Source of the DNA: an uncultured Lachnospiraceae bacterium | GTDB lineage: Bacteria; Bacillota; Clostridia; Lachnospirales; Lachnospiraceae | Length of the DNA: 43,499 nucleotides | Assembly (NCBI GenBank): GCA_905233695.1 | Contig: CAJODN010000012.1 | Coordinates: 1-43,499, forward strand | Direction: 5' to 3' | Shown: positions 1 through 6,872 of the stretch, piece after piece | Position numbering within the stretch: the stretch's first letter is position 1 | Layout of the letters: the number at the start of each line of letters is the position of its first letter | Made by a program: the position numbers and the translations under genes | Notes under the pieces: model-generated | What the model saw: the letters and a program-made list of their open reading frames with translations, nothing else | Told to the model about the DNA's origin: nothing | Databases searched by the model: none

Positions 1-1
1 G

Positions 2-388
2 AAGATAATATACAATAAGATTAAAGCGGATGTAGCGCATATACTAAGCGAGCTATGCAAGAGGAAAGGCATAGAAATAATAGAAGCCGAAGCATGCCCG
101 GATCATATTCACATGTTTGTTAGGATACCACCAAAGTATAGTGTTTCACAGATAATGGGATATTTGAAGGGAAAGAGTTCTCTAATGTTATTTGAAAGGC
201 ACGCAAACCTTAAATATAAATATGGTAATAGACATTTTTGGTGCAGAGGATATTATGTTGATACGGTAGGTAAAAATGCAAAGAAAATTGAAGAGTATAT
301 TCGTAATCAATTAAAAGAAGATTTAGAATATGACCAAATGACACTTAAAGAGTATATAGACCCGTTTACGGGTGAGCCGGTGAAATAG
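2..388 (+). CDS. tnpA: IS200/IS605-family transposase TnpA, 5' end outside window
   Basis: Single-strand DNA transposase of the IS200/IS605 group (Y1 HUH type), which cuts and joins single-stranded transposon ends. The open frame runs into the window edge, so only about 128 C-terminal residues are present against a usual length near 150. The metal-binding HUH motif is read as DHIHMF (codons at 101-118), just upstream of the first in-frame ATG at 113, so that ATG is not the real start. The family's catalytic tyrosine should lie in the C-terminal helix around EEYIRNQ. No TnpB is seen downstream, which points to the IS200 (TnpA-only) form. Hairpins at 400-519 follow the stop codon and probably belong to the right end of the element. 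Family is sure; the element's left boundary cannot be seen. Confidence 0.9.
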   Translation, partial: KIIYNKIKADVAHILSELCKRKGIEIIEAEACPDHIHMFVRIPPKYSVSQIMGYLKGKSSLMLFERHANLKYKYGNRHFWCRGYYVDTVGKNAKKIEEYIRNQLKEDLEYDQMTLKEYIDPFTGEPVK

Positions 389-399
389 GGTGTATCGAT

Positions 400-519
400 G
401 ACTCTTTAGAGTCTACCAGAGAATGTAGTGCGGAAGGCGGACTATTCAGTGCCTCTTTAGAGGCAGGCAGGGAACAGCGGCTTATAGCCGCAGAACAAAC
501 CACCGGCTAAGCCGGTGGT
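400..519 (+). repeat. Hairpin ladder at the right end of the IS200-type element
   Basis: Four perfect hairpins follow tnpA: GACTC-TTTA-GAGTC (400-413), GCCTC-TTTA-GAGGC (451-464), GCGGCT-TAT-AGCCGC (477-491) and ACCACCGGC-TAA-GCCGGTGGT (499-519). The first two share the same TTTA loop. IS200-group elements are recognised through hairpins near their ends, so the last and strongest hairpin is the best candidate for the right-end recognition structure. Their number and order are seen directly; their role is inferred, and the exact end of the element is not determined. Confidence 0.6.
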
Positions 520-546
520 AATGATTTACGAAAAAGAAATATATTC

Positions 547-578
547 TTGACACCCTATAATATAGGGTTTATTATAAT
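547..578 (+). promoter_or_regulatory. Promoter with an inverted repeat in the spacer, for the XRE gene
   Basis: TTGACA at 547-552 is followed by TATTAT at 570-575 (17-bp spacer) and, overlapping it, TATAAT at 573-578 (20-bp spacer). A perfect inverted repeat ACCCTAT-AAT-ATAGGGT (552-568) lies in the spacer, where a bound repressor would block RNA polymerase. The gene 20 bp downstream encodes an XRE-type DNA-binding protein, so autoregulation is likely. Confidence 0.6.
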
Positions 579-596
579 GGTAAGAGGTGGAATTAT

Positions 597-947
597 ATGG
601 GCGCACATAATGAAGAATTAGAACAAGGATTAATAGAAGCGGTAGACAATGAACAAGACACTCTGGAAGCAAGAGAGACTACCTATGTTATTGAGCCGGT
701 ACAAGAGTTCTCCGGTATGGAGATTAGGCAGATTCGAAGGGATGCCGGAATGACGCAAGTTGTATTTGCATACTATATGGGAGTATCTAAGAAGACGGTA
801 GAAGCATGGGAGGGAGGAAGAACTCATCCCACAGGACCGGTGTTTAGATTGCTGAATATTCTCAAGAAGCAAAATGAGGAGTCGTGTAAGTACGTTATTG
901 ATGAAAGAACTGAAGATAAGCATGATAATATAGCACTTATATATTGA
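597..947 (+). CDS. XRE-family helix-turn-helix regulator, antitoxin-like
   Basis: A 116-residue protein with one helix-turn-helix domain of the XRE/HigA type at about residues 40-90 (EIRQIRRDAGMTQ, then GVSKKTVEAWEGG). The domain follows an acidic N-terminal tail of about 35 residues. This form is common among antitoxins of type II toxin-antitoxin loci and autoregulators of small accessory operons. The start is supported by AGAGGTGG seven bases upstream. It heads a probable three-gene operon with gaps of 16 and 15 bp, and its promoter carries an inverted repeat that it may bind. No RelE/HigB-like toxin is recognisable next to it, so calling it an antitoxin is an inference from domain type only. 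Confidence 0.75.
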   Translation: MGAHNEELEQGLIEAVDNEQDTLEARETTYVIEPVQEFSGMEIRQIRRDAGMTQVVFAYYMGVSKKTVEAWEGGRTHPTGPVFRLLNILKKQNEESCKYVIDERTEDKHDNIALIY

Positions 948-963
948 GCCGAAAGATAGAAGT

Positions 964-1158
964 ATGACTACATTGAATTTTGGGCGAAATAAGAGATATA
1001 AAGAATTCAAGTATGCTTTGTATGAAGGTTTTCCGAATGAGTTCGATTTACTGGCTTACGGTGGAAAAAGAGATTTGGCAGCAATAAGAAAAGCACCTAT
1101 ATGGAGACAGATTGAGAAAGACGGAGTTACTATATATGACCAAGGAGCAGAAGAATAG
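964..1158 (+). CDS. Small hypothetical protein, possible nucleotidyltransferase tail
   Basis: A 64-residue protein I do not recognise with confidence. Its C-terminal half (about residues 28-60, with DLLAYGG and EKDGVTIYDQ) faintly recalls the end of MNT-type nucleotidyltransferases, where the last strand often reads EGV-x-LYE. However, the catalytic GSR/DxD region is absent, so this would be a remnant or a different fold. It starts 16 bp after the XRE gene and is followed 15 bp later by another unknown gene, so the three are probably co-transcribed. No signal peptide or membrane segment is seen. Confidence 0.45.
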   Translation: MTTLNFGRNKRYKEFKYALYEGFPNEFDLLAYGGKRDLAAIRKAPIWRQIEKDGVTIYDQGAEE

Positions 1159-1173
1159 CATAATATTGGTTGA

Positions 1174-1650
1174 ATGTCAGATAGAAGTATAAATAAGGAC
1201 GATTTATTGAAGTTTATGGAACCTTGCAATAGTTTTGATGAAGAGAATAAAGTGATAATTGGACATGATTATGGTCATGCAGTATGGGTTCAAGTAGTAA
1301 AGGTAACTGATACAGATAAAATACTAGACGATGACATAGCGCCTGTGGGTGAAGAAATATCTGTTGAGAAATGTTTTTTTGATAGCGTATGTAAGGATTA
1401 TTTCTTGGAAGTATTTGATGCAGAAATGTCGGAGAATAAGCATCGATACACTTATGCGTTTAGCGATGAAGGAAGATATTTGACCCGATTCGAAGAAGAG
1501 ATCCTTGAACCTAATTTCTTTACATATGAACAAATCGAGCAAATTATCGAGCGAATGGGAGGCGAGCCTAAACTATTGACATTTACAAGATATATGAAGA
1601 GTATTATGGCACATAATAGTGATGAGAAGTTGGTGTCTGTGATGAGCTAA
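1174..1650 (+). CDS. Hypothetical acidic protein in the XRE operon
   Basis: A 158-residue soluble, acidic protein with no motif I can assign. It is rich in Asp/Glu and aromatic residues throughout, without predicted membrane segments, signal peptide or cysteine pairs typical of zinc ribbons. The start follows the previous stop by 15 bp, and the ribosome site there is weak (TTGGT), which suggests translational coupling. Being third in a small operon headed by an XRE regulator, next to an IS element and a toxin-antitoxin pair, it is accessory DNA. Whether it is a toxin, a partner of the XRE protein or a passenger cannot be told from sequence. Confidence 0.5.
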   Translation: MSDRSINKDDLLKFMEPCNSFDEENKVIIGHDYGHAVWVQVVKVTDTDKILDDDIAPVGEEISVEKCFFDSVCKDYFLEVFDAEMSENKHRYTYAFSDEGRYLTRFEEEILEPNFFTYEQIEQIIERMGGEPKLLTFTRYMKSIMAHNSDEKLVSVMS

Positions 1651-1688
1651 GATTCACCGATAGATTATCGTATGTACATATATGGTAA

Positions 1689-1744
1689 TTGACAGTAATT
1701 AATTCATGTTATATAATAATTGTACAAAACGTACAACTTGTACA
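1689..1744 (+). promoter_or_regulatory. Promoter and triple GTAC operator of the toxin-antitoxin pair
   Basis: TTGACA (1689-1694) and TATAAT (1712-1717) are both perfect sigma-A hexamers with a 17-bp spacer. Just downstream, over the expected transcription start, lie three GTAC cores at 1722, 1731 and 1740, evenly spaced by 9 bp. They sit in a TTGTACAA...GTACAA...TTGTACA array (1720-1744), so the site faces both ways. This is a typical place for an antitoxin/toxin complex to repress its own operon. Confidence 0.75.
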
Positions 1745-1781
1745 TTATATGATTCGGGTATTATTTTGGAGGTGAATTCCT

Positions 1782-2216
1782 ATGGTAGTTGAAGAATATT
1801 ATCAAAATGCCAGTGATGTGAGAAAGAATTGGAGTATGACTATAGATTCAGTCGTTCATGAGAGACCGGTGTTTGTAAATAGGACGCATGATAGAGTCAC
1901 AATTATGGATATGAATGTATTGTCGGAATTATTAGCAAACTATAATTACCATGTTGTCCTAGATAAAGAGGATGATGGAAGTGTTACGGGGTTTGTTGAA
2001 GAATTAGACTTGGTGGAGAATGCGCCTTCCAAGGATGAGTGTCTAAGCAAGATTGTCCTTGGTATGAAGGATTATGCGAGTGATTTCTATTCGGATTTTA
2101 ATTATTGGTCGAAAGCACCCAATAGGGAACACCATGTGCCATATATTCTCAAATTACTTATAAGCGATACAGAAGAAATCATGGAGGATATTGTATGCCG
2201 AGATGGAAAGAATTAA
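1782..2216 (+). CDS. Phd/YefM-like antitoxin of a toxin-antitoxin pair
   Basis: A 144-residue protein whose N-terminal part (residues 5-50, with SDVRKNWSMTIDSVVHERPV and NRTHDRVTIMDM) has the layout of the Phd/YefM DNA-binding domain. The C-terminal part is acidic and would wrap the toxin. AGGTG lies upstream at good spacing. The next gene begins 22 bases before this one stops, as is usual where antitoxin and toxin translation are coupled. The promoter with a triple GTAC operator directly upstream suggests autorepression. The Phd-like call comes from remembered family pattern; pairing and operator are seen in the sequence. Confidence 0.7.
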   Translation: MVVEEYYQNASDVRKNWSMTIDSVVHERPVFVNRTHDRVTIMDMNVLSELLANYNYHVVLDKEDDGSVTGFVEELDLVENAPSKDECLSKIVLGMKDYASDFYSDFNYWSKAPNREHHVPYILKLLISDTEEIMEDIVCRDGKN

Positions 2217-2413
2217 AGCGATTCTGTGATAATGATAACTGGGAATTATATAAGGATACTGATCATTACTATTACAGAAAGAAATTAGACGATGGTACAG
2301 TGTTATATACAAAAGTATCTAAGGGGAGTGGAGAAATTCACCATAGGTTATGGCTTAGAATAAGAAATCACCAATTGAAAGTGACTCAGGAGTATTTTAA
2401 CAGTAAAATATAG
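2195..2413 (+). CDS. HicA-like toxin (putative mRNA interferase)
   Basis: A 72-residue basic protein with the short dsRBD-like layout of HicA toxins: an N-terminal helix (WKELKRFCDNDNWEL), then TDHYYYRK in the place of the usual catalytic-histidine strand, then a strand and a C-terminal helix. HicA proteins bind and cut mRNA. Length fits the family (about 60-80). It overlaps the antitoxin gene by 22 bases and is followed by a strong terminator, so the pair is a self-contained module. The HicA assignment is by pattern, and pairing with a Phd-like rather than a HicB-like antitoxin makes it a mixed module. Confidence 0.65.
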   Translation: MPRWKELKRFCDNDNWELYKDTDHYYYRKKLDDGTVLYTKVSKGSGEIHHRLWLRIRNHQLKVTQEYFNSKI

Positions 2414-2422
2414 TATGCTTAA

Positions 2423-2448
2423 AAAAGGGACTCTCATGAGTCCCTTTT
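2423..2448. terminator. Bidirectional rho-independent terminator
   Basis: Perfect 11-bp stem AAAAGGGACTC / GAGTCCCTTTT with a TCAT loop. It has A-rich and T-rich flanks on both sides, so it can end both the rightward toxin operon and the leftward argG transcript. Confidence 0.9.
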
Positions 2449-2455
2449 GCATTAA

Positions 2456-3682
2456 CTATTTCTTATTCTCATTCTTAAGCTCGTTCATCTTCATGGCTCT
2501 TACCTGAAGCGGTAATCCCCAGAGGGTGATGAAGCCGTCGGCATCGTGGTGGTCATACATATCGCCTGTTGTAAAGCTTGCAAGCGTCTCAGAATAGAGA
2601 GAGTAGGGTGATGTGGTTCCGGCCTTTATTATATTTCCCTTATATAGTCTGAACTTAACCTCGCCGGTAACAACTTCCTGTGTCTTCTCAACGAATGCGC
2701 AGATTGCTTCGCGAAGGGGAGTAAACCATTTTCCTTCATATACAGTCTGGGCAAGCTGTGAACCTAACTTCTTCTTGGCTTCCATTGTGTCTCTGTCAAG
2801 CACAAGCTCTTCAAGCTGGTCGTGTGCTTCCATAAGAATCGTTCCGCCGGGAGTCTCATATACACCGCGGGACTTCATTCCGACAACGCGGTTCTCAACG
2901 ATATCTACAATTCCCACACCGTGCTTACCGCCGAGTCTGTTAAGCTCTCTTATTATATCAGAGACCTTCATCTCAACGCCGTTAACGGTCTTGGGAATTC
3001 CCTTTTCGAATGTTATTGAGACTTCTTCCGGCTCATCCGGAGCATTTTCCGGAGTGACGCTGAGGACAAGCATATGTTCGTAATTAGGAGCAGCGGAAGG
3101 ATCCTCAAGCTCAAGTCCTTCATGGGAAATGTGCCAGAGATTCCTGTCACGGCTGTATGACTGGTCGTTTCCGAAGGGAAGGTCGATTCCGTGAGCGTGA
3201 CAATAATCAATCTCGGCTTCACGAGAATCCATGCCCCACCTGTCGTCTCTCCAGGGAGCGATAACTTTGATGTCGGGAGCAAGGGCTTTGATGCTAAGCT
3301 CGAATCTTATCTGGTCATTACCTTTACCGGTAGCGCCGTGGCAGATTGCAACAGCATTTTCCTTACGAGCAATTTCAACAAGCTTCTTAGCAATTATCGG
3401 TCTTGCCATAGCTGTTCCCATAAGGTACTTATGCTCGTATACCGCACCTGCCTGAACGCAGGGCATAATATATTCATCACAGAATTCGTCAACAATATCT
3501 TCTATATATAGCTTGGCGGCGCCTGAGAGTCTTGCTCTCTCCTCAAGTCCGTCAAGCTCTTCGCCTTGTCCGCAATCGATGCAACAACAGATAACATCAT
3601 AGTCGAAGGTCTCCTTGAGCCAAGGGATAACCGCCGTAGTATCAAGTCCACCCGAGTATGCCAATACAACTTTTTCCTTCAT
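2456..3682 (-). CDS. argG: Argininosuccinate synthase
   Basis: Catalyses ATP-dependent joining of citrulline and aspartate, the penultimate step of arginine synthesis, in the cytoplasm. The N-terminal PP-loop reads AYSGGLDTT (residues 8-16). Further family segments are CHGATGKGNDQIRFE and SYSRDRNLWHISHEG. About 408 residues, the usual size. Two in-frame ATGs exist (3688 and 3682). AAAGGTG sits only about 2 bases before the first but 8 before the second, so I chose the second (MKEKVVLAYSGG). It is divergent from the argC operon, with ArgR-type boxes between, and ends at a terminator shared with the toxin operon. argH is not in this window. Confidence 0.97.
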   Translation of the reverse strand: MKEKVVLAYSGGLDTTAVIPWLKETFDYDVICCCIDCGQGEELDGLEERARLSGAAKLYIEDIVDEFCDEYIMPCVQAGAVYEHKYLMGTAMARPIIAKKLVEIARKENAVAICHGATGKGNDQIRFELSIKALAPDIKVIAPWRDDRWGMDSREAEIDYCHAHGIDLPFGNDQSYSRDRNLWHISHEGLELEDPSAAPNYEHMLVLSVTPENAPDEPEEVSITFEKGIPKTVNGVEMKVSDIIRELNRLGGKHGVGIVDIVENRVVGMKSRGVYETPGGTILMEAHDQLEELVLDRDTMEAKKKLGSQLAQTVYEGKWFTPLREAICAFVEKTQEVVTGEVKFRLYKGNIIKAGTTSPYSLYSETLASFTTGDMYDHHDADGFITLWGLPLQVRAMKMNELKNENKK

Positions 3683-3720
3683 AATCATTCACCTTTCTTT
3701 GTTAAATGTTTTATGTAAAT

Positions 3721-3749
3721 AATATACCTTATATTAAGATTCTGTGCAA
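3721..3749 (-). promoter_or_regulatory. argG promoter
   Basis: Read leftward: TTGCAC (3749-3744), 17-bp spacer, TATATT (3726-3721), a good sigma-A promoter about 40 bases before the argG start codon. Confidence 0.7.
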
Positions 3750-3770
3750 GTGGAAAATATACATAAAATA

Positions 3771-3836
3771 TCAATAATTATGCACATTTACACGGGAGAA
3801 ATAACGAAAGTGTGTAAATTATTGAATAATTATGCG
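3771..3836. promoter_or_regulatory. Two ArgR/AhrC-type ARG boxes
   Basis: TCAATAATTATGCA (3771-3784) and TGAATAATTATGCG (3823-3836) each match 12 of 14 positions of the ARG-box palindrome TGAATAATTATTCA. Their starts are 52 bp apart, about five helical turns, between the argG and argC promoters, so one repressor hexamer could act on both. A weaker half-site TATTCAAT lies near the argC -35. Binding is inferred from match and context. Confidence 0.7.
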
Positions 3837-3866
3837 AAAATAATGCAAAACTATTCAATAAAATGC

Positions 3867-3895
3867 TTTACCTTACGATAGAAATATAGTATGAT
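3867..3895 (+). promoter_or_regulatory. argC operon promoter
   Basis: TTTACC (3867-3872), 17-bp spacer, TATGAT (3890-3895). The transcript would have a leader of about 50 bases before argC. Confidence 0.7.
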
Positions 3896-3951
3896 ACTAT
3901 TCAGAACCAAGGCAATTTTTTTAGGAGTATTACCAGATAGGAGAAAATGAA

Positions 3952-5016
3952 ATGATTAAAGCAGGAATAATCGGATCAACCGGATATGCAGGTAACGAGC
4001 TGGTAAGGCTCCTTATGAATCATCCCGAGGTTGAGATTAAGTGGTACGGCTCAAGAAGCTATGTTGATGAGAAGTACGCTTCTATATATAAGAACATGTT
4101 CGACCTTGTGGAGGACAAATGTCTTGATGATAATATCGAGAAAATGTCTCGCGAAGTTGATGTGATATTTACCGCAACACCCCAGGGATATCTTGCGGGA
4201 ATTCTTACGGAGGATATTCTGTCTAACGCGAAGGTAATTGACCTTAGCGCTGACTACCGTATCAAGGATGTTGCCACTTACGAGAAATGGTACGGGATTA
4301 CTCATAAGAGCCCTGAGTTTATCGAGGAAGCGGTGTACGGACTATGTGAGATTAACAGAGACAAGGTTAAGTCGGCAAGGCTTATCGCCAACCCCGGTTG
4401 CTATACAACATGTTCAATTCTTACGGCGTACCCGTTGGTTCGCGATGGGCTTATTGACGTGGACACTCTTATTGTTGATGCCAAGTCAGGAACTTCCGGT
4501 GCCGGTCGCGGTGCCAAGGTGCAGAACCTTTACTGCGAGGTCAATGAGAATATCAAGGCTTACGGTGTGGCTACGCACAGGCACACTCCTGAGATAGAAG
4601 AGCAATTGGGATATGCATGTGGGGGAAATGTTAATATTAACTTCACGCCCCATCTTGTGCCTATGAACAGAGGAATCCTTGCAACGGAATATGCTTCACT
4701 TAAGAAAGTGAATCTGCCTGACGGAAGTGTTGGCTATCCCGATGAAGAAATGATTCGCGACTCATACAAGAAGTACTATAAGGACGAATACTTTATAAGA
4801 CTTCTTGAAAAGGGAATGAATCCGGAGACACGCTGGGTTGAAGGAAGTAACTTCGTTGATATTAATTTTGTAATTGATGAGCGCACCAATCGTGTGATAA
4901 TGATGGGTGCTCTTGATAATATTTGTAAAGGTGCGGCAGGGCAGGCTGTCCAAAACATGAACATTATGTTTGGGTTTAAGGAGAGTGAAGGGCTTGAATT
5001 AATCCCAATGTGCTAG
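3952..5016 (+). CDS. argC: N-acetyl-gamma-glutamyl-phosphate reductase
   Basis: Reduces N-acetylglutamyl phosphate to the semialdehyde with NADPH, third step of ornithine synthesis. The Rossmann motif GSTGYAGNELVRLL is at residues 8-21. The catalytic cysteine is Cys150 in NPGCYTT, and KSGTSGAGRG follows. 354 residues, normal for the family. AGGAGA seven bases upstream fits the start. First gene of argC-GNAT-argJ-argB-argD, with a promoter and ARG boxes upstream, so arginine repression is expected. Confidence 0.97.
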   Translation: MIKAGIIGSTGYAGNELVRLLMNHPEVEIKWYGSRSYVDEKYASIYKNMFDLVEDKCLDDNIEKMSREVDVIFTATPQGYLAGILTEDILSNAKVIDLSADYRIKDVATYEKWYGITHKSPEFIEEAVYGLCEINRDKVKSARLIANPGCYTTCSILTAYPLVRDGLIDVDTLIVDAKSGTSGAGRGAKVQNLYCEVNENIKAYGVATHRHTPEIEEQLGYACGGNVNINFTPHLVPMNRGILATEYASLKKVNLPDGSVGYPDEEMIRDSYKKYYKDEYFIRLLEKGMNPETRWVEGSNFVDINFVIDERTNRVIMMGALDNICKGAAGQAVQNMNIMFGFKESEGLELIPMC

Positions 5017-5025
5017 GAGAAACAT

Positions 5026-5481
5026 ATGCAAGACATTACAATACGCCCAATGACAAAAGAAGATTACGCCGGAGCCTACAAGCTCTGGGAGTCGATTCAC
5101 GGCTTCGGACTTCTGTCTGTTGACGACAAGGAAGAGAGAATCCACGAATTCATTGACAGGAATCCGGGACTCTCGGTTGTTGCCGAGAAGGATAATGAAG
5201 TTGTTGGTACAATTCTCTGTGGTCACGACGGCAGAAGAGGAAGCTTCTATCACGTGTGTGTAAGGGAAGATCTTAGAAGACAAGGTATCGGTAAAGCAAT
5301 GTCGGTAGCATGTATGAGAGCACTTAAGGATGCAGGCATTGGCTACGTATCCCTTAATTCTTTTAAGAGAAATTCTCTGGGTAACAGCTTCTGGAGCGGT
5401 GAGGGATATAAGCTAAGAGACGATTATAATATGTATGATTTTCTTCTTAATGAGGAGAATATTACGAAGTTTAACTCTTGA
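5026..5481 (+). CDS. GNAT-family N-acetyltransferase inside the arg operon
   Basis: A 151-residue single-domain acetyl-CoA-dependent acetyltransferase of the GNAT fold. The acetyl-CoA loop is RRQGIGKA (about residues 84-91), preceded by the strand SFYHVCVREDL. The C-terminal part SLNSFKRNSLGNSFWSGEGY fits motif B. It begins 9 bp after argC and is followed by argJ, so it is co-transcribed with the pathway. ArgJ normally supplies acetylglutamate by recycling acetyl groups. A short GNAT here could top up that pool like an N-acetylglutamate synthase, but nothing in the sequence proves the substrate; it could equally acetylate a different amine. Confidence 0.85.
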   Translation: MQDITIRPMTKEDYAGAYKLWESIHGFGLLSVDDKEERIHEFIDRNPGLSVVAEKDNEVVGTILCGHDGRRGSFYHVCVREDLRRQGIGKAMSVACMRALKDAGIGYVSLNSFKRNSLGNSFWSGEGYKLRDDYNMYDFLLNEENITKFNS

Positions 5482-5553
5482 ATTCTCTTTTTGAATAAAG
5501 CTGATTCGAATTGCAATCGGGGGAATTCGAGCAGATTTGTTGAGGTGACAATT

Positions 5554-6777
5554 ATGGAACATATAGACGGAGGCGTCACAGCGGCGCAGGGTTTTAAGGC
5601 GGCGAGTACAGCTGCCAATATAAAATACGAAAACAGGGACGACATGGCTCTTATTTATTCGGAAGAGGTGTGCAAGGTTGCCGGCACATTTACCGGGAAT
5701 GTGGTTAAGGCGGCACCCGTTACATGGGATAGTACGATTGTAAAAAATAACCTCGGCGTTCAAGCGGTTGTTGTTAATTCGGGAATCGCCAACGCTTGTA
5801 CCGGAGACGAGGGAATCGAGATGTGCATTAAGACAGCGATGGCTGTGTCAGGTGCGCTTCATATTCCGTACGAAGGCGTACTTGTTGCATCAACCGGCGT
5901 TATCGGAATGCCCATTCCTCTTGATAAGATTCAGGCGGGAATTAAGGCTCTTGTTCCGAAGCTTTCATACGAAAACACATCGGGAACCGATGCGGCCAAA
6001 GCGATTATGACAACAGATACGATTCCGAAGGAAGTGGCCGTGACTGTCGAGATTGGCGGTAAGACTGTTACCGTTGGCGGAATGTCTAAGGGTAGCGGAA
6101 TGATTCATCCTAATATGTGTACCATGCTGGCATTTGTGACGAGTGACGTTAACATTACGAAGGAGATGCTGGATAAGGCGCTCCATATTGTTGTGGATGA
6201 CACTTACAATATGATTAGTGTGGATGGCGATACATCAACCAACGACACCTGCCTTCTCCTTGCTAACGGTAAGGCGGGTAATCCTGTTATTGATAAGGAA
6301 GGCGAGGACTTCGATGCGTTTTTTGAGGCGCTGATGGAGGTTAATAAGACACTTGCCAAGATGATGGCAGGTGACGGCGAAGGTGCCAGCGCCCTATTCG
6401 AAGTGAAGGTCATTAATTCTGATACTGTGGAAAATGCTAAGACTTTAGCCAAGTCAGTTGTCACATCTTCACTTACTAAAGCTGCGATATACGGCCACGA
6501 TGCCAACTGGGGCAGGATTCTCTGTGCCCTCGGTTATAGCGGTGTTGATTTCAATCCTGAAAATGTGGATTTGTATTTCGAGAGTAAAGCAGGAAAGATA
6601 CATATTGTAAGTAAGGGCGTTTCAACGGGATACAGTGAAGAGGAAGCAACTAAGATACTTTCAGAGGACGCAGTGACAGCCATATGTGATATGCATATGG
6701 GAGACGCAAAAGCAACAGCCTGGGGCTGCGACCTGACACACGAGTATGTAAGTATTAATGCAGACTATAGGTCCTAA
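5554..6777 (+). CDS. argJ: Glutamate N-acetyltransferase / amino-acid acetyltransferase
   Basis: Transfers the acetyl group from N-acetylornithine to glutamate (and possibly from acetyl-CoA), closing the acetyl cycle. N-terminal GGVTAAQGFKAA and the self-cleavage region KGSGMIHPNMCTML are present. Thr190 would become the N-terminal nucleophile of the beta chain. The residue before it is Cys, where most relatives have Ala. I chose the ATG with GAGGTG eight bases upstream; an in-frame TTG at 5491 lacks a ribosome site. About 407 residues, the usual length. There are 72 bp between the GNAT stop and this start, with no terminator. Confidence 0.96.
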   Translation: MEHIDGGVTAAQGFKAASTAANIKYENRDDMALIYSEEVCKVAGTFTGNVVKAAPVTWDSTIVKNNLGVQAVVVNSGIANACTGDEGIEMCIKTAMAVSGALHIPYEGVLVASTGVIGMPIPLDKIQAGIKALVPKLSYENTSGTDAAKAIMTTDTIPKEVAVTVEIGGKTVTVGGMSKGSGMIHPNMCTMLAFVTSDVNITKEMLDKALHIVVDDTYNMISVDGDTSTNDTCLLLANGKAGNPVIDKEGEDFDAFFEALMEVNKTLAKMMAGDGEGASALFEVKVINSDTVENAKTLAKSVVTSSLTKAAIYGHDANWGRILCALGYSGVDFNPENVDLYFESKAGKIHIVSKGVSTGYSEEEATKILSEDAVTAICDMHMGDAKATAWGCDLTHEYVSINADYRS

Positions 6778-6792
6778 TATAAGTATGGCAGG

Positions 6793-6836
6793 ACACTTGA
6801 TGTGTAACTATAAATATATAGTTACACAGCAAGTGT
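6793..6836 (+). other. Stable hairpin between argJ and argB
   Basis: Inner stem TGTGTAACTATA / TATAGTTACACA with loop AATA (6801-6828), extended by ACACTT / AAGTGT across a 2x2 internal loop. No T-run follows, so it is not a simple terminator. More likely it is an RNA-processing or stability element that sets argC-argJ levels against argB-argD. Confidence 0.6.
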
Positions 6837-6872
6837 TAAGATAAAGACTAAAAGGAAAGGAACCATATTATT

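Noticed and set aside
2613-3511. Plus-strand open frames over argG
   Set aside because: They are antisense shadows of a clear argininosuccinate synthase gene and lack ribosome sites or known domains.
5491-5553. Upstream TTG start for argJ
   Set aside because: It adds 21 residues not found in ArgJ and has no ribosome site, while ATG 5554 has GAGGTG at good spacing.
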